Assembly (NCBI RefSeq): GCF_012927115.1
Contig: NZ_JABBFY010000001.1
Location: 2,418,001 to 2,482,000, forward strand
DNA: 64,000 nt
Origin: Sphingomonas sp. G-3-2-10
Lineage (GTDB): Bacteria > Pseudomonadota > Alphaproteobacteria > Sphingomonadales > Sphingomonadaceae
Direction: 5' to 3'
Part shown: piece by piece, positions 34,689-43,273 of the stretch
How positions within the stretch are numbered: position 1 is the first letter of the stretch
How the letters are laid out: each line of letters begins with the position of its first letter
Translations under genes and position numbers: made by a program
Notes under the pieces: generated by a model
Told to the model about the DNA's origin: nothing
Databases searched by the model: none
Seen by the model: only the letters and a program-made list of their open reading frames with translations

Positions 34689-35923
34689 GCAAGTTCCGCC
34701 GCGCCGCGCGCCAGACGCTGACGATCGCCCGCCGCGATTTCACCGCGACAGTGTTCACGCCCACCTTCCTGCTGTTCCTGCTGGCGCCGCTGATCATGCT
34801 CAGCTTCGGCCTGATCGGCGGGCTTGGCGCGAACAGCGTTTCGAACAGCGGGGAAGCCAAGCAGCGCATGGTGGTGATCGCACCCGCCGGGCAAATCCCC
34901 GCGCTGACCGAGATCGACAAGCAGATGCGCCTGCTGTTCCCCGCGACCGCGCGGCCGCTGCTGCGCGTCGAGATGCCGCAGGGCGATGCGGCGCGCCAGG
35001 CCCGCGCGATGTTCGACCGCAAGGATTTCGAAGCCGCGGCGGTGATGTTCGGCCCGCTGGAAAAGCCCCGCATCCTGCGCGGCACCAATTCCTGGCGCGA
35101 GGCCGCCTATCTGGGGCAACTCGCCGAGCAGACGCTGCGCGCCGAAAAGGCCGGCGGCACCGCCCGGCTCAGCGCACCCGACATCGAAGTGATCACTCGC
35201 GCCGAGGCGTCTTCCAGCGGCAAGGGGCAGGCTGCCTATTTCGCGGTGTTCGGCATCTTCTTCCTTACCCTGCTGCTCGCGGGTCAGGCGGTCGGCACGA
35301 TGGCCGAGGAGCGTTCGAACAAGGTGATCGAAGTGCTGGCCGCCGCGATCCCGCTGGAAAGCGTGTTTCTGGGCAAGCTGATCGGCATGTTCGGCGTCGC
35401 CGTGCTGTTCCTCGCTTTCTGGGGAACGCTGATCGGCAATGGCGCGAAACTGATGCCGATGGAGATGCTGCGCGGCTTCGCCGATATCGGCCCGGCCGTG
35501 GGCGGGCCGATGTTCGTCCTGTTGTTCGTCGGCTATTTCACCATGTCGTACATGCTGCTGGGTGCGGTGTTCCTCAGCGTCGGCGCGCTCGCCTCGACCC
35601 AGCGCGAGATCCAGATGCTGTCGCTGCCGATCACCATCCTGCAGGTCGGCATGTTCGCCTTCGCGTCGTTCGGCGCGGCGAGCCCGGACGGCTTCTGGGC
35701 GCTGGCGTCGGAGATCTTCCCGTTCAGCTCGCCGATGGCGATGGCCGGGCGCGCGGCAAACTCGCCGGAGCTGTGGCCGCACGCGCTGGCGCTGGGCTGG
35801 CAGCTGCTGTGGGTCGGCATCACCGTGACCATCGGCGCGCGGGTGTTCCGCCGCGGGGTGCTCAAATCGGGCAATGCGCCGTTCAAGCCGTTCGGGCGGA
35901 AGAAAACGGCCGGCCCCGCCTGA
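34685..35923 (+). CDS. ABC-2 type exporter permease (NatB-like)
   Basis: 412 residues. One N-terminal helix (residues 24-48), a large extracytoplasmic domain (about 50-180) and five C-terminal helices form the ABC-2 membrane type. GTMAEERSNKVIEVLAAAIP is the hallmark coupling segment of NatB-like proteins. The substrate may be Na+ or an organic compound. It forms an exporter with the preceding ATPase. Confidence 0.92.
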   Translation: MSKFRRAARQTLTIARRDFTATVFTPTFLLFLLAPLIMLSFGLIGGLGANSVSNSGEAKQRMVVIAPAGQIPALTEIDKQMRLLFPATARPLLRVEMPQGDAARQARAMFDRKDFEAAAVMFGPLEKPRILRGTNSWREAAYLGQLAEQTLRAEKAGGTARLSAPDIEVITRAEASSSGKGQAAYFAVFGIFFLTLLLAGQAVGTMAEERSNKVIEVLAAAIPLESVFLGKLIGMFGVAVLFLAFWGTLIGNGAKLMPMEMLRGFADIGPAVGGPMFVLLFVGYFTMSYMLLGAVFLSVGALASTQREIQMLSLPITILQVGMFAFASFGAASPDGFWALASEIFPFSSPMAMAGRAANSPELWPHALALGWQLLWVGITVTIGARVFRRGVLKSGNAPFKPFGRKKTAGPA

Positions 35924-35946
35924 CCGGGCGGCCGGCGCAACCCTAT

Positions 35947-35960
35947 TGACACACATGTCA
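35947..35960. promoter_or_regulatory. palindromic operator candidate before the P450 gene
   Basis: TGACA-CACA-TGTCA, perfect 5-base arms, overlaps a TTGACA -35-like box at 35946-35951. It lies 38 bases before the P450 start in a short intergenic region. TetR-family repressors commonly bind such sites. No regulator gene is adjacent. Confidence 0.45.
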
Positions 35961-35997
35961 GTTAAGGGCCTACTCCGGAAAAACGTGGAGAGGCCCG

Positions 35998-37227
35998 ATG
36001 GCGACGCTTGCGACCGAGACTCAGGGACAAGTCGATCCGCTCGATATGAGCCGGCCCGAACTGTATCGCGACGACACCTGGCACGAGCCGTTCCGCGAGC
36101 TGCGCGAGAAGGCGCCGGTCTATTATACGGAGCATAGCGGCTTCGGCCCCTTCTGGTCGGTCTCCACCTACAAGCCGATCGTCCATATCGAATCGCTGCC
36201 CGAGGTCTTCTCGTCCGAGGCAGGCGGCATCACCATCGCCGACATGCAGGAAGGCGATATCAAGATGCCGATGTTCATCGCGATGGACCGGCCCAAACAT
36301 ACCGGCCAGCGCCGCACCGTCGCCCCCGCCTTCACGCCCAGCGAAATGGTGCGGATGAGCGACAATATCCGCACCCGCACCGCCGAGATTCTCGATTCGG
36401 TGCCGGTGGGCGAGGAATTCGACTGGGTCGACCGCGTCTCGATCGAACTGACCACCCAGATGCTGGCGATCCTGTTCGACTTTCCGTGGGAGGACCGGCG
36501 CAAGCTGACCTACTGGTCCGACTGGGCCGGCGATATCGAGATGGCCAAGGACCCGGTGCTGAAGGAAAAGCGCCGCGAGATCCTGTTCGAATGCGCCGCC
36601 TATTTCGGCAATCTGTGGCAGGGCAAGATCGGCAAGGAGCCGACCCCGGACCTGATCTCGATGATGATCCATTCGGATGCGATGAGCCACATGGATCAGA
36701 TGGAGTTCCTCGGGAACCTGATCCTGCTGATCGTCGGCGGCAACGACACCACCCGCAATTCGATGAGCGCCTATGCCTGGGGACTGAACCAGTTTCCGGA
36801 CGAGCGCGCCAAGCTGGAAGCCAATCCGGGCCTGATCGCCAATGCCACGCAGGAGATCATCCGCTGGCAGACCCCGCTCGCCCATATGCGCCGCACCGCG
36901 ACGCAGGACACCGAAGTGGAAGGCGTGAAGATCCGCGAGGGCGACAAGCTGGCGCTCTGGTATCTCTCGGCCAATCGCGACGAGAGCGTGTTCCCCGACG
37001 CGGACAGGATCATCGTCGAGCGCGAGAATGCGCGGCGGCATCTCGCGTTCGGCCACGGCATCCATCGCTGCGTCGGCGCGCGGCTGGCCGAATTGCAGAT
37101 CGGCATCCTGATGGAGGAAATGGCGAAGCGCCGCCTGCGTGTGAACGTGACCGGCGAGCCCGAACGCGTCGCGGCGTGCTTCGTCCACGGCTATCGCAAG
37201 ATGGCGGTCGAGCTCAGCCATTACTGA
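35998..37227 (+). CDS. cytochrome P450, CYP153-like
   Basis: 409 residues. Heme-binding FGHGIHRCVGARLAELQ with C358; the I-helix oxygen-activating GGNDTTRNS at 248-255; the ExxR motif at 286-289. The segment IIRWQTPLAHMRRTA and the stretch FLGNLILLIVGGND closely resemble, from memory, CYP153 alkane/fatty acid omega-hydroxylases. No ferredoxin or ferredoxin reductase gene is next to it, unlike many CYP153 operons, so redox partners must come from elsewhere. Single-gene unit with a palindromic operator candidate. Confidence 0.93.
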   Translation: MATLATETQGQVDPLDMSRPELYRDDTWHEPFRELREKAPVYYTEHSGFGPFWSVSTYKPIVHIESLPEVFSSEAGGITIADMQEGDIKMPMFIAMDRPKHTGQRRTVAPAFTPSEMVRMSDNIRTRTAEILDSVPVGEEFDWVDRVSIELTTQMLAILFDFPWEDRRKLTYWSDWAGDIEMAKDPVLKEKRREILFECAAYFGNLWQGKIGKEPTPDLISMMIHSDAMSHMDQMEFLGNLILLIVGGNDTTRNSMSAYAWGLNQFPDERAKLEANPGLIANATQEIIRWQTPLAHMRRTATQDTEVEGVKIREGDKLALWYLSANRDESVFPDADRIIVERENARRHLAFGHGIHRCVGARLAELQIGILMEEMAKRRLRVNVTGEPERVAACFVHGYRKMAVELSHY

Positions 37228-37291
37228 GGCGATTTCGCTCGCCTGTTTGCAGTGATCGATGGATATTCGCGTCGCACCGGGGAGAGGGACG

Positions 37292-37828
37292 ATGCGGAAA
37301 CTGTTCGTGATCGGTGCGCTGCTCGCGCTGGGCGGATGCTCGCTGGCGCCGAACGTCATCAGGGCCGTGGCGCGCGACGGGCGAATCCTGTTCGAGATCT
37401 ACGACCCCGGCAGCTGGCCGTTCGGCGGGAAGATCAAGGATATCGCGTCGAACTCGGTCGTGGTGATGCACGACACGGAAGTGATGTGGGAAATCGAGCG
37501 CAGCATGGCCCCGCGCTGTCAGGGCCAGGCCCGCAAGCCGACCTTCCCGCTAACCTACAGCGTCACGCCCGATTGCTTCGTGCTGAAGGCCGCGCCGCGC
37601 GAATTGCGGCCGGGCGTGCTCTATCGGGTGGAGAGCGATCTGGCGCACGGCAATAGCGGCGGCGGCGAGGGCTTCTTCAAGATCGGCCTGACCCCGGTGA
37701 ATTTCGATCTGAGCCGAACCAACGACGAACTCAGGGACTGGGAACGCTATCGGCCGGTCGCGGTCGACGAGAATGGCTATGCGATCCGCGGCAATCATGC
37801 CGAGGAGGCAGACAACGTCACCAAATGA
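37292..37828 (+). CDS. lipoprotein of unknown function
   Basis: 178 residues from the ATG at 37292, with GGAGAGGG before it. The signal ends in LALGGCSL (lipobox Cys about 16). The mature part is mainly beta, with a few cysteines (RCQGQARK, TPDCFVLK) and a C-terminal acidic region. It ends 51 bases before msrB on the same strand. No family recognised. Confidence 0.8.
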   Translation: MRKLFVIGALLALGGCSLAPNVIRAVARDGRILFEIYDPGSWPFGGKIKDIASNSVVVMHDTEVMWEIERSMAPRCQGQARKPTFPLTYSVTPDCFVLKAAPRELRPGVLYRVESDLAHGNSGGGEGFFKIGLTPVNFDLSRTNDELRDWERYRPVAVDENGYAIRGNHAEEADNVTK

Positions 37829-37879
37829 CCTTGGCGCGGGGGCCGGTGCTCCCCACTTTGGGTCGCAAGGAGTTGGATC

Positions 37880-38365
37880 ATGGATGTCAGCCGCCGCAAT
37901 TTCCTGACTGCCGCCGGAGCGGGCGCGATCGTCGCGGCATGCGGCCCGGCGCCGACCGCCGAAGCCGCGCAGAATTTCGAGTTCAAACTGAGCGACGCCG
38001 AATGGCGCAAGCGGCTGAGCCCCGAAGCCTATAATGTGCTGCGCAAGGGCGCGACCGAATATGCCGGAACCAGTCCGCTCAACCGCGAGCATCGCGCCGG
38101 AACATTCGAATGCGCGGGCTGCGCGCTGCCGCTCTTCTCGTCGACGACCAAGTTCGACAGCGGCACGGGCTGGCCCAGCTTCTACGCGCCGCTGGGCAAT
38201 GCGGTGGTCACGAAGACCGACCGGAGCCTGGGGATGAGCCGGGTGGAAGTGCTGTGCCGCCGCTGCGGCGGGCATCTTGGCCATGTGTTCGACGACGGGC
38301 CGAAGCCGACCGGCAAACGCTATTGCATGAATGGGGTCGCGCTGGCGTTCAAGCCGAAGCGCTAG
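37880..38365 (+). CDS. msrB: periplasmic methionine-R-sulfoxide reductase, Tat lipoprotein
   Basis: 161 residues. The zinc site is C78/C81 and C126/C129 (FECAGCALP, CRRCGGHLGHVF); the catalytic cysteine is C149 in RYCMNG. The N-terminus MDVSRRNFLTAAGAGAIVAA followed by CGP carries both a twin-arginine motif and a lipobox, predicting an exported, lipid-anchored enzyme that repairs oxidised envelope proteins. Most MsrB proteins are cytoplasmic; this Tat-lipoprotein form is a variant. Confidence 0.93.
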   Translation: MDVSRRNFLTAAGAGAIVAACGPAPTAEAAQNFEFKLSDAEWRKRLSPEAYNVLRKGATEYAGTSPLNREHRAGTFECAGCALPLFSSTTKFDSGTGWPSFYAPLGNAVVTKTDRSLGMSRVEVLCRRCGGHLGHVFDDGPKPTGKRYCMNGVALAFKPKR

Positions 38366-38435
38366 AGTCGGATTCAGCTTCGCTGAGTCATACGGTACCG
38401 GCCCGCATCCACGTCAGTGGATCAAACTGTAAAGC

Positions 38436-38993
38436 TCAGAGGCTGGTCTTGCCCATCATCGAAGCGAGGATCAGCGGACGCTCCGGCTTGCGGGCGGCGA
38501 TCATCTGGGGTGCTTCGAACGCCTTGGGCGCATCGTCGGGATAGATGAAGCCGTTCACCGGGAACACCGTGGTGCCCATGCCGCCGGTGGGGGCGAACCA
38601 GACCTTGACCTGGCTCCAGTCGCCGGCCGGCGAAACGTCGATGGCGCGAACGTTGCGCTCGATGCCGCCGCGATACGACCAGTTGGCGTGAGTGAGGAGC
38701 ACTTCGCGGTCGCTGATGATCGCCGAAACCATCGCGACATGGCCATAGGGGTTACGGCCGGTCTTCTTGAACGACATGACCGAACCGACTTCCGGCTCGT
38801 TGCCGCGCTCGTAACGGCCTTCGGCCTGGCTCCACCAGGTCCATGCGTTACCGCGGATGTCGATGCCGGAGACTTCGCGAGCGAACGGCACGCACTGCAG
38901 GAACGAGGACTTCTTTGCCATCGCGGGGACCGAAGTCGCCAGGCAAAGCGCCACCAGCAGCGCAAAACGCGCAGTAAGAGCTCGAAAAGACAT
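38436..38993 (-). CDS. exported CHAP-domain amidase/peptidase
   Basis: 185 residues. Signal peptide to about residue 27 (SVPAMAKKSS). The CHAP domain has C34 in FLQCVPFAREVSG and H85 in YGHVAMVS, plus the tryptophan-rich GNAWTWWSQAEGRY; these form the Cys-His pair of NlpC/P60-like peptidoglycan amidases. The C-terminal 60 residues are an added tail. Probably acts on the cell wall. Upstream, the start overlaps the stop of a possible small frame (TAATG). Confidence 0.88.
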   Translation of the reverse strand: MSFRALTARFALLVALCLATSVPAMAKKSSFLQCVPFAREVSGIDIRGNAWTWWSQAEGRYERGNEPEVGSVMSFKKTGRNPYGHVAMVSAIISDREVLLTHANWSYRGGIERNVRAIDVSPAGDWSQVKVWFAPTGGMGTTVFPVNGFIYPDDAPKAFEAPQMIAARKPERPLILASMMGKTSL

Positions 38994-39223
38994 TAACCCC
39001 CCGGATCGGAACGTGATCGGTGAATGCTGATGACCAGATCGGGGTTTAACAGTCCACCCATCGGCCCGCCGTACGGGACGAACCGTTGCGTTGAGCCGAT
39101 GGGCCGGAGACCCGAGTCGGAACCGTTCGGCGAGTCGAGCTTTACCGGCGACGAACCGTTCCCGGCTGCGACGATCTGCTGCTCCGCATCAATACGGATG
39201 CGGATTCGCACGTAGGGGTTCAT
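38993..39223 (-). CDS. possible 76-residue leader ORF
   Basis: MNPYVRIRIRIDAEQQIVAA begins an open frame with mostly G/C third positions that ends in TAATG overlapping the CHAP gene start. The deduced protein is Gly/Ser/Pro-rich, without recognisable domain or signal. The coupling and codon choice argue for a real gene; the lack of homology I can recall and the low-complexity content argue against. Confidence 0.3.
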   Translation of the reverse strand: MNPYVRIRIRIDAEQQIVAAGNGSSPVKLDSPNGSDSGLRPIGSTQRFVPYGGPMGGLLNPDLVISIHRSRSDPGG

Positions 39224-39426
39224 CCCAAGCAGACAGCTTTGTTGCTCAAGCGCATCACATGCAGGCGTTTTCCGTCATCGGGACTCGGTTCGTCGCAACC
39301 CATGTTGCGTTGCAAAAAGAACTGGCGTCCAATGATGAACGCGGGACGACGGCAGATTAAGCTCGGCGTTAACCATTCGAGCGCATGATCTGCCCAGTGC
39401 AATTTCTGGGGTGGGAGTTGGTCGAT
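38994..39426. other. long divergent intergenic region
   Basis: This 433-base gap separates the divergent CHAP gene and the gene at 39427. It is visibly less GC-rich than surrounding genes. Three copies of GAACCGTT lie at about 39079, 39120 and 39153. Apart from the uncertain minus-strand frame listed separately, I see no coding region. Promoters for both neighbours, or a small RNA, could be here. Confidence 0.4.
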
Positions 39427-39978
39427 ATGGGCGCAAGAATGAAACCGGCTGAAGGCGCGATGACGCTGGCCGAGATGAAGGAATTCGCAAGCTTCGCCGC
39501 AGCGACGCAGCGTTATATCCGCCGCTCGCTCGACATCGGTCTGGAACGCGACGACGCGATGGTCCGCTGGTCGCGCGACGTGGTCGAAGCCGCCAGCATC
39601 CGCGCCCAGGCCCGCATGTATGACCGCCTTGCCGAGATCCGCGCGCTGCTGCCCGACGACAGCGCCCTCGATGCGATCGAACCCTTCATGGCCCCGCTGG
39701 TCACCGTCACCGCGTTCGACCTGAGCCAGGGCCGGCTGACCAATTTCTCGGCGTATCGCTTCCTCTACGAGCGCCTCGTCGGCGCCGAGGTGCGTCCGTG
39801 GCTGCCTGCCGCTTTCTGCTCTGCGGCTGCCCTGCCCCATCTCCATCCCGATCTGCGCCGCAAGCTGCTCCAGTCGATCAGCGAAGCCGCGGCAACCGCG
39901 TCGGGCTGGTCGAACCGCCAGCCGGCCTTCTTCCCGCAATGGGTGGAAAAGGTAGACGGCGCCGCGCTGTCGAGCTGA
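39427..39978 (+). CDS. hypothetical helical protein
   Basis: 183 residues from the ATG at 39427 (MGARMKPAEGAMTLAEMKEF), which follows GGGAG. It appears soluble and largely helical, with an N-terminal segment rich in Ala, Arg and Asp and a middle part ALLPDDSALDAIEPFMAPL. There are no catalytic motifs I can name. It is a single-gene unit with a strong terminator. Sphingomonads often carry such a protein; the role is unknown. Confidence 0.75.
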   Translation: MGARMKPAEGAMTLAEMKEFASFAAATQRYIRRSLDIGLERDDAMVRWSRDVVEAASIRAQARMYDRLAEIRALLPDDSALDAIEPFMAPLVTVTAFDLSQGRLTNFSAYRFLYERLVGAEVRPWLPAAFCSAAALPHLHPDLRRKLLQSISEAAATASGWSNRQPAFFPQWVEKVDGAALSS

Positions 39979-40000
39979 TCCGCCCCACCCGAACGAGAAA

Positions 40001-40032
40001 AGCCCCCGGCGCCTGCGCTCCGGGGGCTTTTT
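40001..40032 (+). terminator. rho-independent terminator
   Basis: AGCCCCCGG and CCGGGGGCT form a nine-base stem with a 10-base loop, followed by five T residues. It ends the transcript of the gene at 39427-39978. Confidence 0.92.
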
Positions 40033-40080
40033 CGTGGGCGCTCTCCAATTCTTGCCACACTGCCCGCCTAGCCGGTGGAC

Positions 40081-40704
40081 ATGATCGATTCCGCCCTGTT
40101 CGCCGCGTTCCTGTTCGCAGCCTTCGTCCTGACGATCACGCCCGGGCTCGACACCGCGATGGTGCTGCGCGCGGCAGCGTCGGACGGCGCACGGGCCGGC
40201 GTCTTCGCGTCGATCGGTATCCTTGTCGGCTGCCTCGTCTGGGGCGCAGCGGTGTCGCTCGGCCTCGGGGCGCTGCTGCACGCCTCCGAACTGGCCTATT
40301 CGGTCCTGAAATGGGCAGGGGCGGCCTATCTGCTATGGGTCGGGGCAACCATGCTGCTCGGCCCGCGCGAGACGATGGCCGCCGATGCCGAGGCCTCCCG
40401 CGACGCCGGCATCCGCGCGATGCGCCGGGGCTTCCTCACCAACATGCTGAACCCCAAGATCGGCATCTTCTACGTGACCTTCCTGCCGCAATTCATCCCG
40501 GCGGGCGTCAACGTGGCGGGCTATTCCTTCTTCCTGGCCTGTGTCCATGTCGCAATCACCGTGCTGTGGTTTGCGCTGCTGATCGCCGCGACCGCGCCGC
40601 TGGGCCGGATGCTGAAGCGGCCTAAGGTACTGAAATCGCTCGACCGGATGACCGGCGGCGTCTTCATCGCCTTCGGTCTGAAACTGGCCGCATCGCGCGC
40701 CTAA
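40081..40704 (+). CDS. LysE/RhtB-family amino acid exporter
   Basis: 207 residues from the ATG at 40081 (a GTG two codons upstream is an alternative). LTITPGLDTAMVLRAAASDG is the family signature of LysE/RhtB exporters in helix 1, and GFLTNMLNPKIGIFYVTFLPQF is the second conserved block. Six membrane helices. It exports amino acids such as homoserine, threonine or leucine; the substrate is unknown. The stop overlaps that of the convergent extensin-like gene. Confidence 0.93.
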   Translation: MIDSALFAAFLFAAFVLTITPGLDTAMVLRAAASDGARAGVFASIGILVGCLVWGAAVSLGLGALLHASELAYSVLKWAGAAYLLWVGATMLLGPRETMAADAEASRDAGIRAMRRGFLTNMLNPKIGIFYVTFLPQFIPAGVNVAGYSFFLACVHVAITVLWFALLIAATAPLGRMLKRPKVLKSLDRMTGGVFIAFGLKLAASRA

Positions 40705-41438
40705 CGGCACGCCTTCCACCCCATCATCCCGCGATTGCCCTGATCGAAATGGAAGTGATCGTGGTGCGCCTCGTTATAGTCGGGTGACAGCACGGTGGTG
40801 AACATCCCGCACGCCCCGTCGCGCACCTCGCGCAGGAAGGCGCGGACCGCCGGATCGGCGCTGTTCCAATGGCCCTTCACCGTGATCCGCGTCGCGTCGC
40901 TCAGGCGAAACGCCGAGATGTCGAGCGCATTGGCGGTGGCGTGCTGGCTCCAGACGCCTTCGCCGCGCCCCACGATCTTGCGGCAATTATAGCTGCCATA
41001 ATGTTCGATCGCGCTGACCCGCTTGCCGAAATGCTTCTGCGCCGCGGGCTGGACGACTTCCCATTCCCACAGCGCCAGCCCCGCCGCGACCGGGCAGGAG
41101 GTGCCGACATCGCCGGGCACGAAATCGATTCGTCGCGCCCCGCCGGCCTGAAAGCGCACGCCGTCGGAATAACCGCACTTGCCGCCTTCCACCCGGAGGT
41201 CGGGCAGGGTGACATATTCGATCCCCGCCCGATCGAGCAGCGCTTCGCACTTGCCCGGCTTGTCGCGCAGCGCGGCGATCTTGCTCGCGGTGAAGATCCC
41301 GACCGGCTGGGCGAGATCGAGTTCGGTCCAGGGCAGGTCCTGCGGCCGGTCGCGCAGCACGGCATAGAGCAGGAAGCCCCCGAACAGCAGCAGCCCGGCT
41401 GCGATCGTCCACAGGATCGCGCGCCGCGTTGCCTTCAT
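40701..41438 (-). CDS. extensin-like C-terminal domain protein
   Basis: 245 residues. One N-terminal membrane helix (residues 7-26) anchors a periplasmic domain of the extensin-like family (PF06904): IEHYGSYNCRKIVGRGEGVW, SQHATANALDISAF and NEAHHDHFHFDQG. The His/Asp pattern resembles D-Ala-D-Ala metallopeptidases of the VanY/MepA fold, suggesting peptidoglycan action, but this is inference. It overlaps the upstream NUDIX gene by ATGA. Confidence 0.88.
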   Translation of the reverse strand: MKATRRAILWTIAAGLLLFGGFLLYAVLRDRPQDLPWTELDLAQPVGIFTASKIAALRDKPGKCEALLDRAGIEYVTLPDLRVEGGKCGYSDGVRFQAGGARRIDFVPGDVGTSCPVAAGLALWEWEVVQPAAQKHFGKRVSAIEHYGSYNCRKIVGRGEGVWSQHATANALDISAFRLSDATRITVKGHWNSADPAVRAFLREVRDGACGMFTTVLSPDYNEAHHDHFHFDQGNRGMMGWKACR

Positions 41439-42181
41439 CCGCGAACCGCTTCGCTCAGGATTTGCGAAGTGACCGGATAGCCGAGATCGTCGGGGATGCA
41501 GAGGTGGCGCTCGCCGCCCCGCTCCTCGATCCACGGCGTCAGGATGCGGACGGGATGCGCATTGGCATCGGCCACCGCATCGTCCCACGATCCGAACAGC
41601 GCCAGCCGCTCGAGGTTGCGCCGGGTCGGGAAGATGATGCTCGCCCGCCCCGCATCGCATTCGGCCAGCACATCGCGCGCGCTCATCCAGAAGGCGCGGG
41701 TATTCTCGTTCCCATCGACCACCGGCTCGGCCCCTTGCGGTGCGCGGGCGAGGTAGAAGCGGGTGTCGAACACTTTGTGGTTGACCGATTTGGGCAACCA
41801 GCGCGCGAACGGCACCAGTGCCTCAAGCCGCAGAATGGCCCCGGCCGCTTCGAACGCTGCGCCCATCGGCTCGCCGGCATAGAGCGCGCGGCGAAGCTCG
41901 GGGATCGCCGCGGGATCGACGTCGAGGCCAACCGCGATGCCCGCTTCCTCCAGCGTCTCGCGGATGCCGCCGATCCGCGCGGCATTCTCGTCGACATCGC
42001 CGTCGATCAATTCGGCCAGCACATGATCGCCCGCGTCGATCCGCCCGCCGGGAAACACCAGCGCGCCGCCCGCGAACGACATCGCCTTGGCGCGTTCGAC
42101 CATCAGCAGCTCGGGCGGCCCGCCCGCCACCTCGCGCATCACGACGATGGTGGCGGCGGGGTGAATCTCGGCTTCGGACAT
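41435..42181 (-). CDS. NUDIX hydrolase
   Basis: 248 residues. The Nudix box runs from GGRIDAGD to GGIRETLEEAGIAVGL, with RETLEEAG at 74-81. The gap between the first glycine pair and REx2EE is longer than the canonical box, as in the NUDT19/CoA-diphosphatase-like group. Likely hydrolyses a nucleotide diphosphate derivative, perhaps an acyl-CoA; uncertain. It is coupled to the extensin-like gene. Confidence 0.87.
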   Translation of the reverse strand: MSEAEIHPAATIVVMREVAGGPPELLMVERAKAMSFAGGALVFPGGRIDAGDHVLAELIDGDVDENAARIGGIRETLEEAGIAVGLDVDPAAIPELRRALYAGEPMGAAFEAAGAILRLEALVPFARWLPKSVNHKVFDTRFYLARAPQGAEPVVDGNENTRAFWMSARDVLAECDAGRASIIFPTRRNLERLALFGSWDDAVADANAHPVRILTPWIEERGGERHLCIPDDLGYPVTSQILSEAVRG

Positions 42182-42225
42182 GCAACCGGACTAGGACCGG
42201 AATCGGCGCGCCGCAATCGCGCCGG

Positions 42226-43260
42226 TCAGTAGCGCACCTCGAACGCGTAATAGCCTTTCGCCCGCAGCCGCACCCGCGCCACGACATCGCTCGACGTCAG
42301 GAACAGCGTGCTGCCATCCTCGCCGAAAGCGCAGTTCGCGATCGCCTTGCCGGTAGCGATGATGCCGAGCAGCTTCCCCTCGGGCGACACGACATGGACC
42401 CCGCCCGGACCGGTCGCATAGACATTGCCGCGCACATCGACCTTCAGCCCGTCAGGCAGTCCGGGCAGCTTCGCCGCCAGTTGCGGCCGCGCATCGTGGA
42501 ACAGGCGCGGCGGTCCCTTGGGCAGTCCGTCCTCGCCCAGATCGTAAGCCAGCACCTCGGGCCGCTCGGGGTCCGAAATCGCGACGTACAGAATGTCCTG
42601 CTTCAGATTGAGCGCGACGCCGTTGGGGCGCGTCAGGCGCTTGTCGATCGCGGTGATCGTGCCGTCCTTGGCGCGATAGAAGACGCCGTTGAACGGCAAT
42701 TCCTTCAGCGGCGACTTGTCGCCCTCGGCAAGGCCATAGGGCGGATCGGTGAAATAGATGCCGCCACCCTTCCGCTCGACCAGATCGTTGCAGCTGTTGA
42801 AGCGCTTGCCCTCGTATCGATCGGCGAGGATCGTCTTCTTCTTCGTGCCCAGATGTACACTGGCGATTGCGCGGCTGCCGCTGTCGGCCATCAGGATTTC
42901 GCTGTCGCGGAAGGCGAGCCCGTTCGATCCCGCCTCGCGGATGCCCGGCGGGATCGGTCCCGCCAGCCCCGAGGGATCGAGGAACGGCTTCGCGCCTTCG
43001 CGCGGTCGCCATTGGTAGAGGATGTTCGAGGGGACGTCGGAAAAATAGAGGCACCGTTCCCAGATGTGCCACACCGGCCCCTCGGCCCATTTATAGCGGC
43101 TGGCGATCACTTCGATCGGCGAAGCGACGTCGACGATCGCGTCGAGCGCGGGATCGAGCCGGGTGATCCCGCCCACTTCCGCACGCGCCACCCCCGGCAC
43201 GAACGGCAAAGCGGCCATGCCGGCCAGCGCCGCGCGGCGCGTGATCCTCAGATCGGTCAT
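42226..43260 (-). CDS. SMP-30/gluconolactonase, Tat-exported
   Basis: 344 residues. The six-blade propeller of the SMP-30 family has its metal ligands in WAEGPVWH (Glu), FNSCNDLV (Asn) and an Asp near the C-terminal third. The N-terminus MTDLRITRRAALAGMAALPF is a twin-arginine signal (cleavage near ARA-EV), so the enzyme acts in the periplasm. It would open glucono-delta-lactone to gluconate. It is the last gene of the coupled operon with gntP, GH3 and the GFOR-like gene. Confidence 0.92.
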   Translation of the reverse strand: MTDLRITRRAALAGMAALPFVPGVARAEVGGITRLDPALDAIVDVASPIEVIASRYKWAEGPVWHIWERCLYFSDVPSNILYQWRPREGAKPFLDPSGLAGPIPPGIREAGSNGLAFRDSEILMADSGSRAIASVHLGTKKKTILADRYEGKRFNSCNDLVERKGGGIYFTDPPYGLAEGDKSPLKELPFNGVFYRAKDGTITAIDKRLTRPNGVALNLKQDILYVAISDPERPEVLAYDLGEDGLPKGPPRLFHDARPQLAAKLPGLPDGLKVDVRGNVYATGPGGVHVVSPEGKLLGIIATGKAIANCAFGEDGSTLFLTSSDVVARVRLRAKGYYAFEVRY

Positions 43261-43273
43261 CGTCCCTCTCCCC

